A stretch of 64,000 nt of DNA from Entomortierella parvispora (lineage: Eukaryota > Mortierellomycota > Mortierellomycetes > Mortierellales > Mortierellaceae). Where the stretch lies: contig OY752142.1 of assembly GCA_963573315.1 (NCBI GenBank), positions 2,728,001-2,792,000 of the forward strand, written 5' to 3'. Under the pieces are notes generated by a model. That model did not search any database, had not been told where the DNA came from, and was given only the letters and a program-made list of their open reading frames with translations. Below, piece after piece: positions 21,327 through 32,419 of the stretch (position 1 is its first letter; every line of letters starts with the position of its first letter). Both the position numbers and the translations under genes were made by a program.

Positions 21327-24300
21327 ATGAAGCCCTCCAGCCTTGTCACCATCGACTCAGTAGACCACCTTCCCACCAGTCCCCTACTCCACCATCAGCA
21401 ACCGCTGCAACAACTGCAACGTCAACGCTACAGTCGCCGTCCTTCAATCACGTCTTCGACAAGGCTACCTTCTCCCTCGTCACCACCCAGATCCTCCAGA
21501 GAAAGGATGCGCTCGCCTCCAAGGACAAGTACGGCAAAAACAACACATCACGCCCCAACATCGTCTCGCAGGGCTTCGCCCTATACAGGTCCGCGGAGTT
21601 CAAGTGAAAGGCGCTTGCCTTCACTTTTTGATCGGATCAGAGCGGCGTTGGAAGCTCCTCGACAGCGAGTGATGGCCATTGACACGTCGGCACCCGCAGC
21701 CCCACTTCGTTCTCCTATTCAGTCATCCTCCGACTCTTGGCCAACCAACTCCTCTGCGTTCACCCCATCGGGCCATTCTACAACATCTACAGAGACGCGC
21801 TTTCGTAATCACGACTACTATAATCACGACTACCACAATTCCGCCCCATTGTACTATGACAATCCATCTCCATCGCCGCCGACCTTGTACGGTGTGCCTG
21901 TTTCGGCAGCGTGCAGACTGGCGTATCTGGGGCAAAATCTGGGGATCCGCCAGAGTTTAAAGCGGCTCCAGGTGGAAGACGCAGGCACTGTTGAGCATCG
22001 TACGATAGGTAAAATGAAGAAAATTGGAATTTCATTCTTGTGTAAAAAGCTGAGCCATGCTCCGCGGGATATGAAAAGACTCGCTCGCATGCTGCACCTC
22101 TCCCCTGTTGTTATTTCTTGTTTCTTCTCGGCCCGCTCAAAATCTTGAATCACCCATCCCTCGTTTCTCACACAATGCTGGGACCCCTACAGGGGGTTGA
22201 GTTTATCCGAGAGCAACGCCACACAGAAAGAAAGCCCGGGTGGGAAACAAAGAGAGGGCAAGGAGATGTACTTAGCCCATGCTTGTTTGTTCTAGACTTG
22301 AAGTTCTATCTTACTATTCTTGTGCTTTCGAGGGGCAGGTAGAGTTTACCAAAGTACGCGAACAAGGTCTTTTTTCGATTTGTTTGGAGAGGGTGTGTAT
22401 GTCCCCGTGTGCTCCCCCTCTCCCAGCTATAGTGTGGCTGGGATGCATGCATGCGTAGAAAGAAGGTGGGCTGTGCGATTTTTTGGTGCTTGGGGTGACA
22501 CAGCATTTGGATTTTTTGTAATTTGGCCCCTCCCACTCGGTGCGCTCTCGCTCTCTTCTCCCTTTGCTCTTTTTGTTGGGACAAGAACGATGCCCTGCGC
22601 CACTCCATATGTTTCCTTGGTCGATTTTGAAGATGAGCCAAGCTCTGGAGCGTCGATCTTAACGACAGCAGGTCGCTAACTTTCTTTTTCTCCTGTCCTT
22701 GTTGTGCCTGTTGCCACCACCTTTTCTATTCATAGCATTCTCTACCCACCTAACCATCTCCCGGTGGGAATCTAGTCCTACAGCAGCCCATGATTCCGAC
22801 TCAACAACAGCCGCGGGCGCGACAAGGGCGGTAACACAAGCAGTGGATGGATCATCACACCGCCGTGCCTCCCTCTCTACCTCAAAAGTTACCGCGGAGG
22901 AATCGGCCGATCATGGAGCACCCTTGAGTTTGGACAAACAGGAAAGAGGCGCACAGGCGCAGATGCAGCAGCGACAGAAACTACAGCATCGGGATATTCA
23001 CACAGAGAGTAGCAATCCTCCCGATTCAGAAGACCAACACTCCCAGCCGCCGCGGTCCTCTTCCACCGACCCAATGTTGGCAAATCGACTCTTATTATTG
23101 GCTAATTATATCCGCCATATCTTGTCTTTGACCGCGGACAACTCGGCTCTGCACAATCAGGCGACCGCCATTCACCGTCGACTGACAGTCCTGCATGCAC
23201 AGAGACAGCAACAACAACAGCTGCACTTGCAGCAACAACACTACGCTGCCTGTAATGCGAACCACACCGACAACGACAACAATGCCCGGAGCGACTTCAC
23301 GTCTTCACCTTCTCTTTCGGCTTCAACCTGTACGACCTATAACCACCAAACCCCTAATACCAATAATAGCTATGGCCATAGAGGAATGTCGCCTCAGAGT
23401 CATGCATTCGGTCCCTTGACAGCGAGGAGGAATAGTCAATCATATCAAGACCACTCTCACTCTTTGCCTTCCCCATTATCTGCTGGACCTGGGCCTTTCA
23501 GGAATGAGTCCTCGTTCACTGCAAAGAGGCATCGTCAGACATCCGAATATCACGACTATCAGACCCGCCGACAATTGCACCATCAGCCACAACACGATCA
23601 TCGACAGCAGCTGCAACAAAACAGAAGTGTTCCAGACCGTTGTTCTCTGTCTTCGACTGATCGGCGTGGCTCGATGCTGTTGCCCAGCCCAACTTCACCT
23701 ACATTTAGAAGTACGGGCGGTACTCACAATAGTCTGGCGGCCAAAAGGTCCACCATCTCATCTCCAATCCCGTCTCCGTCGGTCACACCAAGGTTCTCCC
23801 CACTAGTCAAGGTCCCGTTCCAGAACCTCACGTTGACGCTGGCCTTGATCTATGTTGACCGACTGAAAGCTGTAAGTTTTTTCACGTTTATTTGTGAGTA
23901 TTTTCTGTTTATTTTATTTTTCTCGACTAACATGTCCCTGTCACTCACTCTATCAGAAATACCCAGAGGCAAGAGGTGAACCCGGCTGCTCTCACCGTCT
24001 CTTCCTGGTGGCGTATATCATCGCTGCGAAGTATCGGTGCAGCGTCGAGATTGAAGCGCTTCTGCAGGAACAGCAACAGTTTTACTCGTCTGCTCCTGGA
24101 ACTCCTTCCTCTTCCCCTCGCATGGACATCTATCCTGAGGTCTATGGTCCCAATGGCGAATACCTTGTAGCAAGGAATATGGACCATGAGGAAATGCCTT
24201 GCATCAAGGAAGAAGAATCGATGGATGGTCCTGAGGAACTTCGTCACCAGAAACTATTTGCCCTTGAGGAAAAGATATGGGAGGCTCGATCAAGGGCAGA

Positions 24301-24925
24301 ATTGATCTTTTCAAACTATGAATGGATCCGGTTATTGAGCTTGGGCTCCTTTTTTAGTCCGCCACCTCGACCGTCAACGTCCACGACGACAGTGTCGCCT
24401 CCTCCGCCTTCTCCTCCGCTCTCGCCCTCGTTCCCTCCTACAATACCCTCCGCAGCCGCAACTATGACTACGCCATTGTCTCCCAGCATGACCCCCACGG
24501 GTTCTCAAACTCAAAGTGCAGTGCCGCAATTTGCATCTTTGCCAACAACAACTGTCTCTGGGCCATTGTCAGCCACCGTCACCGCCGCAGGCTCTTGTAC
24601 GACCATGAACTCTGGCAGTTTTACCAAGGGCTCTGAGGAAAGAGTGAGGGGAACAACAAGTACCCCAGAAGAGACGTCTGCTCGATCTCTGCCTATCCAG
24701 GCTACACCTGTTACTGTCTCAATGGCCCCCACCATCTCTTCCTCCGCGTCTTTTTCCCATCCTCCTTCAACAACGACGACCCTCCCTGCACCGGTGGTCC
24801 TTCAAGTGCACGATTTAGATCGGATGGAGAACGAGTTTTTGACGTTCTTGGATTTCGATCTCTCAATTCGGCCTCAGGACTTGGATACTTGCTGGAACCT
24901 TCTTGTCCGAAATCAAGAGATTTGA
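21327..24925 (+). CDS. Pho80/Pcl-type cyclin with interrupted cyclin box
   Basis: A probable regulatory partner of a Pho85-like cyclin-dependent kinase. The best model is join(21327..22008, 22736..23871, 23957..24925), 928 aa. The last two exons are firm. They carry the Pcl cyclin fold: 'MLANRLLLLANYIRHIL', 'LTLALIYVDRLKAKYPEA', 'HRLFLVAYIIAAKYRC', 'NYEWIRLLS' and 'LDRMENEFLTFLDFDLSI'. Long low-complexity Ser/Thr/Pro/Gln segments sit between these helices, including about 150 residues before the last one. The N-terminal exon is Ser/Pro/Arg-rich and ends with a more ordered part ('SAACRLAYLGQNLGIRQSLK'). A different first exon, 22590..22671 (ATG CCC TGC), joins the same acceptor in the same phase, so the N-terminus is uncertain. 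Confidence 0.68.
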
Positions 24926-25706
24926 GAGTGTCTCTTTGTTGTTTTCAAATTCTTTCCTCAATGACTTTTTTTGTTTTTATATATCATGATGGGTAAAGTA
25001 ATGCTATTTCTACCAATGACGGTTTCCAAGCCTCCTCCCTTCTTTCATACCTTTTGCCAGGATGAGAAAGAGAGTCAATGATGCAGACATCAGCCCTCCG
25101 TCTTGGGCGCTGTCAACAAAGTACTCTCTTCAGTAAATAAATACAAAAATATACATACATCGATCGTAACGTCCCTCCTCCCGCGGAAAAAAAATGCTTT
25201 CTTCCTTGTGCAAGTGTTGTTGTTGTAGTTGTAGTTGTAGTTGTAGTTGTTACCATGGGTTGTGCATGTATTTTTGCATTCCACAAAACAGGGAATGAAT
25301 GATGGGCAAAAACAAAGTTCTCGATGGGTATGGTACCTCCTTCTCCTCTCCCTCCTGCTTGACCCTTTTCATTGCTTCCTCAACTGGATGAAAAGAGTGC
25401 CTTTGTTGCTGTTGCTGCTGCCATAGTGGCGCTACAAAATGGATGACGGCGAGCGTGGAAGTTTGAGCGATCTTATATTTGAAACGCTGACTATGGTATA
25501 ACACTATGGTATAACTAATTTACAAGATTAATGAACAATCCATATTTCACTCTCTTGCTCCGATTGTATGGATGAAGGATGTGAAAAGAGAATTGAAATG
25601 GATAAGTACGGACAAAAATGAAAAGAGAAGCCTTGAGATGATAAAAAAAAAAGTGAAGAAGCCGCTCCTGAGAAGAGGAAAGGGGCTGAGGAAGGGACGA
25701 CAGTGT
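24926..25706. other. Convergent intergenic with TTGTAG repeat
   Basis: The 3' ends of the cyclin (+) and the 7TM-RGS gene (-). It contains a short TTGTAG hexamer repeat at about 25222-25250. No gene is seen. Confidence 0.55.
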
Positions 25707-28700
25707 TCATTTGGGATCAACAACGATCCGCTCTAGGGCCGTGAAATCCAGCTCTTGCATCACACCAAATTGACCCAACTCTTCCTCGCTGACCTCCTTG
25801 CTCACGTCATCTCTACCCCTCAGTCGAATAGCGCCAGACCCAGTAAGATAGCTGTACTGGTTTTGGATATACCCCTGTGCCCTCTGTTGATGTGCTCGTG
25901 CAATATCCTCCTCGTCTTGATATATCGTATCTGGAAATTGCCCTGAGGCTGCTGCTGAGAGCTCTTGAGGATGTTGCATGGCCGGTCCTTGGTAGACACC
26001 ATGCTCTCCACTGTATCCAATGCCGCCCAGGTGGTTTACGATCCGGATGCGATCCGTAAAACTCTTCCAGGCCTGCTTCACACGCCCTCGGAATCCTTGA
26101 GGTTGCTTCTGCAAAAAGACCACGAATCTAGGCCAAACATTCGCATAGACCAACTCTTGGATCTCACGGACCACGGGCTCAAACATCTCCAAATAACACT
26201 GGGAATCCTCAAATAGCCGTCTGATTTCTCGGACCATCTCGTCCGTCAAATTCAGTTGAGTATCGGACCAAGGCATGATAAACGTGTCTGCGAGCTCCCA
26301 GTAGGCAGGCAAGAGCGCTTTGGGAACAGGGGTCATCCTATCCATGACTGGCATCATCAATCCACGACTATTAGCCCGTGCTAATATGCGCTGACGACTT
26401 CGAGAAACTCCAGCGGGTGGTACGGCTGCCGCTGTGGGAAACTGCGCTTGAGACGTATCTTCCTCAGGATATGATGAAGCCGGCTGGATCTCATCTTCGT
26501 TTGGTTGATACCGCCGAACCCCATTTTGGAAAGGAGACACGCTTAAGGGCCTAGAAGCGCTGGCGGACGCTATTGCAGAAGATGCATTGTATAACTGGCG
26601 ATGTTCCTCTGCTGTTAAAATCGTTCGCGCAGAGGATGAGCGTTGGATACTGCTTGGAGATCCGCGCAGTTGAGGCTGGGAAGGCAGACGGGGGGTGTAT
26701 GGCGCCGAGACTGAGGAGCTGGGTGAATGAATGGGGCTTTGAGTACTGGCAGGCTGGAATGGTCGACCTAGCTGCTTTGGGTCTGTGGGTGAGATCTCTG
26801 CAGAGGAACTCTCTTGAAAGATGGGGCTTTGAGGAGATTTTGCGCTGGAGTTTGAAGAACAGAGGCTGCTGATGTTGTCCTGGGAAAGAGACGATACCGT
26901 AGTACGTGCCTTTGGTCGGAGAGCAAGAGGGAACGAGGCGGAGGCAGACCGAACAGGCCCTATTCCACCGTTACGAATCGTAATATCATCTGCAGAAACG
27001 GGGGCAGCTGCTACACTTTCATCTGAGATGGAGTCATGATCCTCTTCAAAGTCCTCAGGTCCTCCCTGGTAACTGCTGACATCGCTTGGAGTTACGTCCT
27101 GATAGCTCAAGGCTGAACCAGAATTTCCTCGGCCATACCAACTTAACGACGATCTCTCGCTATCGGGTCCCTCGGATCCATATTCCTGCAAGGGATCCAC
27201 AGTTGACACGGCGAGTCTCGGGAAACATCTTGCTGCGAGGTTGGACTGAGAAGGTACGTGCCGCTCCGACGTTCGTGGCGATGTGGGTGATGATTCCGAT
27301 CGCGCGTGTTGGCTGCGATGTTGGGTCGTTGGATTGTCGCCAATGATGATGGATGCACGTGGTGAGGTTGGGGCTGTGCTAGACTGTCGAAGAGATGATT
27401 GAAGAGACAATCGCCACAAACTATCGCTCAGATTTTGGCGATGTCTGCCAATGGGCCGTGTTGGCATGGCACTTGAGGTCTCTGCATCTGGGCTGCTAAG
27501 AGCTGAGTGACCACCCTTCATCGGTTGCGGCTCCGATACCGTTCGGCTCCCACGGCGGCCATGATGAAGCTCCTCGTTGATAAATGAAATCCTGTGTTGA
27601 ATAGAGGAGGCCATGCTTCCTAGGAGAGACTGCGAATGCTTGCGTGGTTGAGAGGAATGATTGGATCCAGAATGTTGATCTGTTGATCCAGAAACGTTTG
27701 CTGGTGGTTGTTGGATTTCCACTTTGGTGTTCCGGGAGATTAGCTGATAATACTCGCGCACTTGCTTTCGAAGTCCATCATACTCTTGCAAAAACAGCGC
27801 GTTTTCGGTACTAAAGACTGTAACTGAGAACGCCACCAAAGTCTCCAACATGTCGCGATCTTGAACTACGTACTCGAACGCTCGGGGATTCATCTTACCG
27901 AGCGGGATGAAGTTTCCATCCGAGTCTGTTCCGTACTTTGACATGAATCCTTTCAGACCCCTGAGCCTCTGGCCATTGGCGTCTGTACGATTGGCTTTCG
28001 CTGAGGAATAGGTCGCTTGACCCAGGCCTTCGGCAATGGCTTGGGAGAGCACACTTTGAGCTGCATTAGGTCGACTGCTGTCATCATGTGCCTCGGAACC
28101 AGGGACTTGCGGAGACAGCACCCGGGACGATGATTTCGAATGAAACGAGGATCGATCACTTAGGAAGTCACCCGCGGGTGCTCCTGGGATAGCCTTTCCT
28201 GCAGGATCCCATCGGAAAATACTAGTAATCGGTTTACCTCCTCTGTGACCTCCACTTCTGCTCTTGGGTTGCTGCCTCCGGAAGAACTGAATGAGTGGCA
28301 GAACCACGGAATTGATATGGGCCAGAAAAATGGTGAGGATAAGCCAATTGACGTGATTCCAATGTCCCGCATCCAGTCGCTTGAGTTTGAAAGGCGAGAT
28401 AAAATAGAGCACAAATCCAGGCAACCCAATCAACATGGTCACCAAGAGCTCATTTCGGATACCGAAGCCGTCCTTTATCCACCACAACTTATAGCTTAGT
28501 ACTGGACATCCAACAGCAAGAAACGCAAACATGACGGCGTAAATAGGATAGAACTGCGATATCAAAAAAGAAATAATTAGCCAAATGTTTGTAGGAATTT
28601 GCATGCGTGAGAATAAGATATCCCATCCATTCAATAAGATCTTTACCACTGGGCCTTCCCCACACTTGTAGCAAGTAGGGTTGATTTGAACAGGGGATGG

Positions 28701-29937
28701 CTTCACGAACTGCATAGCCAGGCAGAGTATGAATGGGAAGACCATGCACATGAGTAAGAACAAAGTCAGTCTGCCATCTGTCGCTTGATTAAATGGCAGA
28801 TATCGATCCCATAGGTGAATCTCTTCACCGATGACGGGACGGTTGGGTCCGTGGCGTCTGTCAAGTTCGTCGTCATCCGCTGATGCGCCTGCTACGGCTC
28901 CTTCGAGTACAACTCCATTGTTATCCGGCAAAATACCGACTCCGAGAGGCGAGGATATTGTTCGTTCGTCTGTTTGTGGGACTATGTTGTTGATGGAGAT
29001 CACGTTAGAGACACCCGACGTTTCGTCCACGATTGACGGGGCAGGTAGGAGCGGCAGGGGTTTCTCGGACGATGAGCCGAGCGTTGACTCTGTCAAATCA
29101 AATCTGGGTGACTCCTCTTTGATGATTGCTACTGCCCCTTGACTTTGTTGGCTGTCGGATGGTGTAACAGGTGGAAATGATCCTATTACAGTCGGTGGCC
29201 CTAATGTTCCAGATGAAAGGTCCTGGCCTAGACCTCCTTCGATATTGAGCCCTAGCTGATTGAGTTGAAAAGACCCGCCCAAAGAATCATTAACGGCCTC
29301 GTTGACCGCATTTGAGGTCCGAGGCAAAGAAGGCAAAGAGTTGTTACTCCTGTGAGAGATATTCCTCTGCTGTGATCGACGGCCAAAGTCCACCTGTCGA
29401 TTGTATATGTAGACAAGACGCCATCCTCGCGCGAGATATGTGAGGAGCCATGGTACAATTAAAAGGTACGACGCTAAGAGAAGACAAGATAAAGGACAGG
29501 ATATCAAAATCAGACTCCCTTGCCACATGCAAGGCAGGCGACCAGGTGAAAGGGTCGCAAACGAAATAGAACTTCGTTTACTGCTCGCCATGGCTCACCA
29601 CGGCAACGAGGCAATTACTGCGGTCTTGCATTCACTCTCTTGTTTATAAGTACTTACTCCATAGTAAAATAAAGCAGGGAAAGTCGCCGACGTAAGCGTT
29701 AAGCATCAGGTAGACAGTGACGACGCCTGTAGCAGCAATTCCATTCCAGGCTACAAGGTACCGCCCACGTTGCTTCAAGTCGTTGTGCGTCTTGGAGAGG
29801 ACAAAGGTCATGACCGTTGAGATCAAGCATATTGATCCCATCACAACCGCCGCAGAGAGGTAACCATAGCGATGACCCAATCCCAGGATAGGGCCTAGTG
29901 GTCCCATGGGCGGTGTTGGTTTCGGTACGCCTTCCAT
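25707..29937 (-). CDS. Seven-transmembrane protein with split RGS domain
   Basis: A putative receptor-like regulator of heterotrimeric G proteins. The model is complement(join(25707..29518, 29658..29937)), 1363 aa. Hydrophobic helices lie at about 26-47, 61-84, 88-118, 345-365, 406-433, 451-468 and 484-506. The loop after helix 3 is about 220 residues and disordered. The RGS fold follows in two pieces: about 637-694 ('LVAFSVTVFSTENALFLQEY') and about 1157-1232 ('YWELADTFIMPWSDTQLNLT', 'MFEPVVREIQELVYANVWPR'). They are separated by roughly 460 residues of Ser/Pro/Gln-rich sequence. The order 7TM then RGS recalls plant AtRGS1 and the fungal 7TM-RGS class (GprK-like). The intron at 29519-29657 lies within the third helix, and its removal restores 'FILLWRSLIL'. 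Convergent with the cyclin and divergent from POLD4. Confidence 0.82.
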
Positions 29938-31476
29938 CGTGACCGCAGCCCCTGCTTTAAAAGCCGGCGGAAACGAAGCGGTTGCTGCCCTGTCAAAGTT
30001 TTACTTTTTGTTCTCCTTGAAGAGTGAGGACAAAACGATGCTGATCTCTTTTTACCCCGGGCTCTGAGAGTCGGGATGGCGTGGGTTCGATTGATTTGGA
30101 TGCTGTTTTCGATGGGTCTAGAGTGCGATCAGAGAGAGAGGTAGGAATCAGGGTCAAAAGAACAAGAGTTCTGTTTGGTGTCGTTGACGGTGAAATTGGA
30201 GAAAGCAGGTCTCGGGCAGACAGTCCCTGAAAAAAGAAGGGTTGGTCATCCAAGGTCTGTGGGCATCTTATATGAACAACAAACAAACAACGTGGCGACG
30301 GTGTTTGAAAAGAAAAGTGAGATTGAGACGGACGACTCGAAGAAAGAGACCGTTGTGAAGAACTGACTCTGATGGAGCAAGGAGCAAGGGCCGAGAGTGT
30401 ATGGGAGTAGATGAGAGTGGTCAGATGTGGTGCAGATGCAACGGGACAGAAACGAGGTGAATAATGAGGTAAAAGAAGGGGAAGGGTCCGGGGTTGTTCT
30501 CCTTGTGTACCTGACAAAAGAAAGGAAAATGAAATGAGAAAAGGGAGAAGCGCTAAAGTAGAGAATGAGTTTCCAGGGTGGTTTGGAAGGCGTGTGCCCG
30601 TGTGGAGAAGGCGGCGATAGAGTTGTGCAGAGGATGATGTAAATGCAATGAGGGCACGCAAGAACGGACGCCGAGAAAGAGAAGAGAAGAAGAGAAGAAG
30701 AGAGGTGGGGAGTGAAGAGAAGAGAAGAGAAAGAGAAAGAGAAGAGAAGGAAAGCTATTAAAAAAAGAACAGCGGAGTGCTGAGCTGAGCTGAGCTGCGA
30801 CACCGCGGCGAACACAGGCGAGGGGTGCAAAGACAGAGTCGAATCAGAGAGACCACGAACCGACAGAGAGAAGGGTATTGAGGGGAAGTAGAAGATGATG
30901 GCCGTCCTTCACCACCACCACGGTAAAAAAAAAAGGCAGAACTGTCGTGGTGCTGTGAGTTTGCGACGGCGCTGTTGGTGTATTCAGGAAATCGGCTTGT
31001 TGTGTGACCATTGAATGGAACACAAAATGGTCCGTGAGCTCATCCAAGCTTGAGTTTGGGCGGAGGGTGGAAGTGCCACCAACCTTACTCGTATTGTGTG
31101 ATGGATTACCTGGCAACATGTCTTCCAGCTCGCTGTTTTTGTTGAGGGCAAGTTGGCTGTAAGAGACAGCCCACTACCTTGCTATAGCTGCTGTTACTGT
31201 TTCTGTTTCTGTTTCTGCTGCTGCTGCTGCTCTTTGTGTAAGGCAAAGTGATGGTGAGTTTGGATGAAGAGATGTGGAGGAATGATCTTCTTGGCACGCT
31301 GCAATGAGAGAGAAAAAAAAAAGTGACTGTCTCTGCTCCTGGCGAGAAATGGTGGCGGCAGAGTCAAACGAGACCACCACAAGGGGCGGGAAGACACCAC
31401 CGCTCCTTTGTTCCTCTCCATTTTGCGTTTCTTCCTCGCAGTTCTTTCCACCTCCAGGTCCTGGACCACCAGCAAC
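29938..31476. other. Divergent promoter region, 7TM-RGS / POLD4
   Basis: No supported gene is seen. The left half is purine-rich on the plus strand (CT-rich leader of the minus-strand 7TM-RGS gene), with a GAGAAGA-type run near 30,670-30,760. A CTG/TTTCTG run lies at about 31,183-31,236. Confidence 0.5.
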
Positions 31477-32286
31477 ATGCCGCCAAGAAAGAACGCCGCC
31501 GCTCCCTCAGCCACAGGCACAGCCAAACTGTCCGCCGCAGACTTCTTCAAGCCCGCAAAATCATCCACATCCTTGCGCACCACCCCATTCAAGAACCTGA
31601 ATCAGAAATCACAACACACAGTTATCGTCCAATCTGCAGTTGATCGTCAGTCTCATAGCGACCTCACAGCAGTTACTTCTGATACCAAAAAACGCCCAGC
31701 ACCAGACACAGACAAAGAAGATGGCTTTGGAGATGACCTTGATCTCAACGGGGTCCTTTCAGATGATGACTTCTTTTTCAGTGATCTGAAGGACCATATT
31801 CTGAAGGACAGTACTCTGAAGGACAGTATTCCGAAGGATGGTATTCTGAAGAACAGTACTCTGAAGAACAAGTCGCCTAAATGTATCGGCAAGACTGGCT
31901 TACAGACCGGGAGTAAGAGTATCCCAAGGCACGATGCTCTCGCTGGTAGCTTAAACTAACCTTTTCTATCGACCGTCTCTTTGTTGTGTCCTGCGTTACA
32001 TAGCCCGTCAAGAAGACGCGAGCGAGATGCTACTTCGTCAGTTTGATCTTACATCCAAGTACGGACCATGCCTGGGACTGACACGCTTGGAGCGTTGGGA
32101 ACGTGCATCTCTGCTGGTAAAGGGTGGCGACATGCACCTCTGGACACTCTCTCCTTCGTTCTTTGATCTAACGGTGCAACTCTTGCATCCGTATAATTTT
32201 AGGATCTCAACCCTCCCAAGGAAATCAAGAATCTCTTGGATAAGACAATGAACCTCAACACTCCTCTTTTTGCAACCCATGTCTAG
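31477..32286 (+). CDS. POLD4: DNA polymerase delta subunit 4
   Basis: The smallest subunit of replicative DNA polymerase delta (Cdm1 in fission yeast), which stabilises the holoenzyme in the nucleus. The model is join(31477..31945, 32004..32116, 32203..32286), 221 aa. The conserved C-terminal core is clear: 'EMLLRQFDLTSKYGPCLGLT', then 'RLERWERASLLDLNPP' across the second junction, ending NTPLFATHV. The N-terminus has a PCNA-box-like 'KLSAADFFKPAKS' at about 17-29. Residues about 104-133 are six tandem five-residue units (LKDxx/LKNxx) coded by a 15-bp minisatellite, which makes the protein about twice the length of human POLD4 (107 aa). Confidence 0.9.
31786..31875 (+). repeat. 15-bp coding minisatellite in POLD4
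   Basis: Six tandem copies of a 15-bp unit (CTGAAGGACAGTAYT-like) keep frame and code for LKD/LKN pentapeptides. Confidence 0.85.
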
Positions 32287-32419
32287 CTTTTCTGCAATCT
32301 CATTGAAGTAGCCCAGCGTTGCTCAGCAAAGTGTTAAAAAAAACTATTGTACATATATTTCTTCGTGGCTCGTTTTGTATGGTATGTGGTGTGTAGATGG
32401 ACTGCTCGGCTGAGCGGGT

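Noticed and set aside
21434-21607. A frame offset by one base from the cyclin N-terminus reads like an ordered, GC3-rich protein ('FNHVFDKATFSLVTTQILQR').
   Set aside because: It has no ATG, and it sits under a Ser/Pro/Thr-rich frame whose C at second codon positions becomes C at third positions in this frame, which mimics coding bias. A 74-bp intron at 21360-21433 could reach it, but the donor is weak. Kept only as a caution.
29993-30830. Minus-strand frames of 194-222 codons upstream of the 7TM-RGS gene.
   Set aside because: Low-complexity Ser/Phe/Leu content typical of a CT-rich leader, with no conserved motif.
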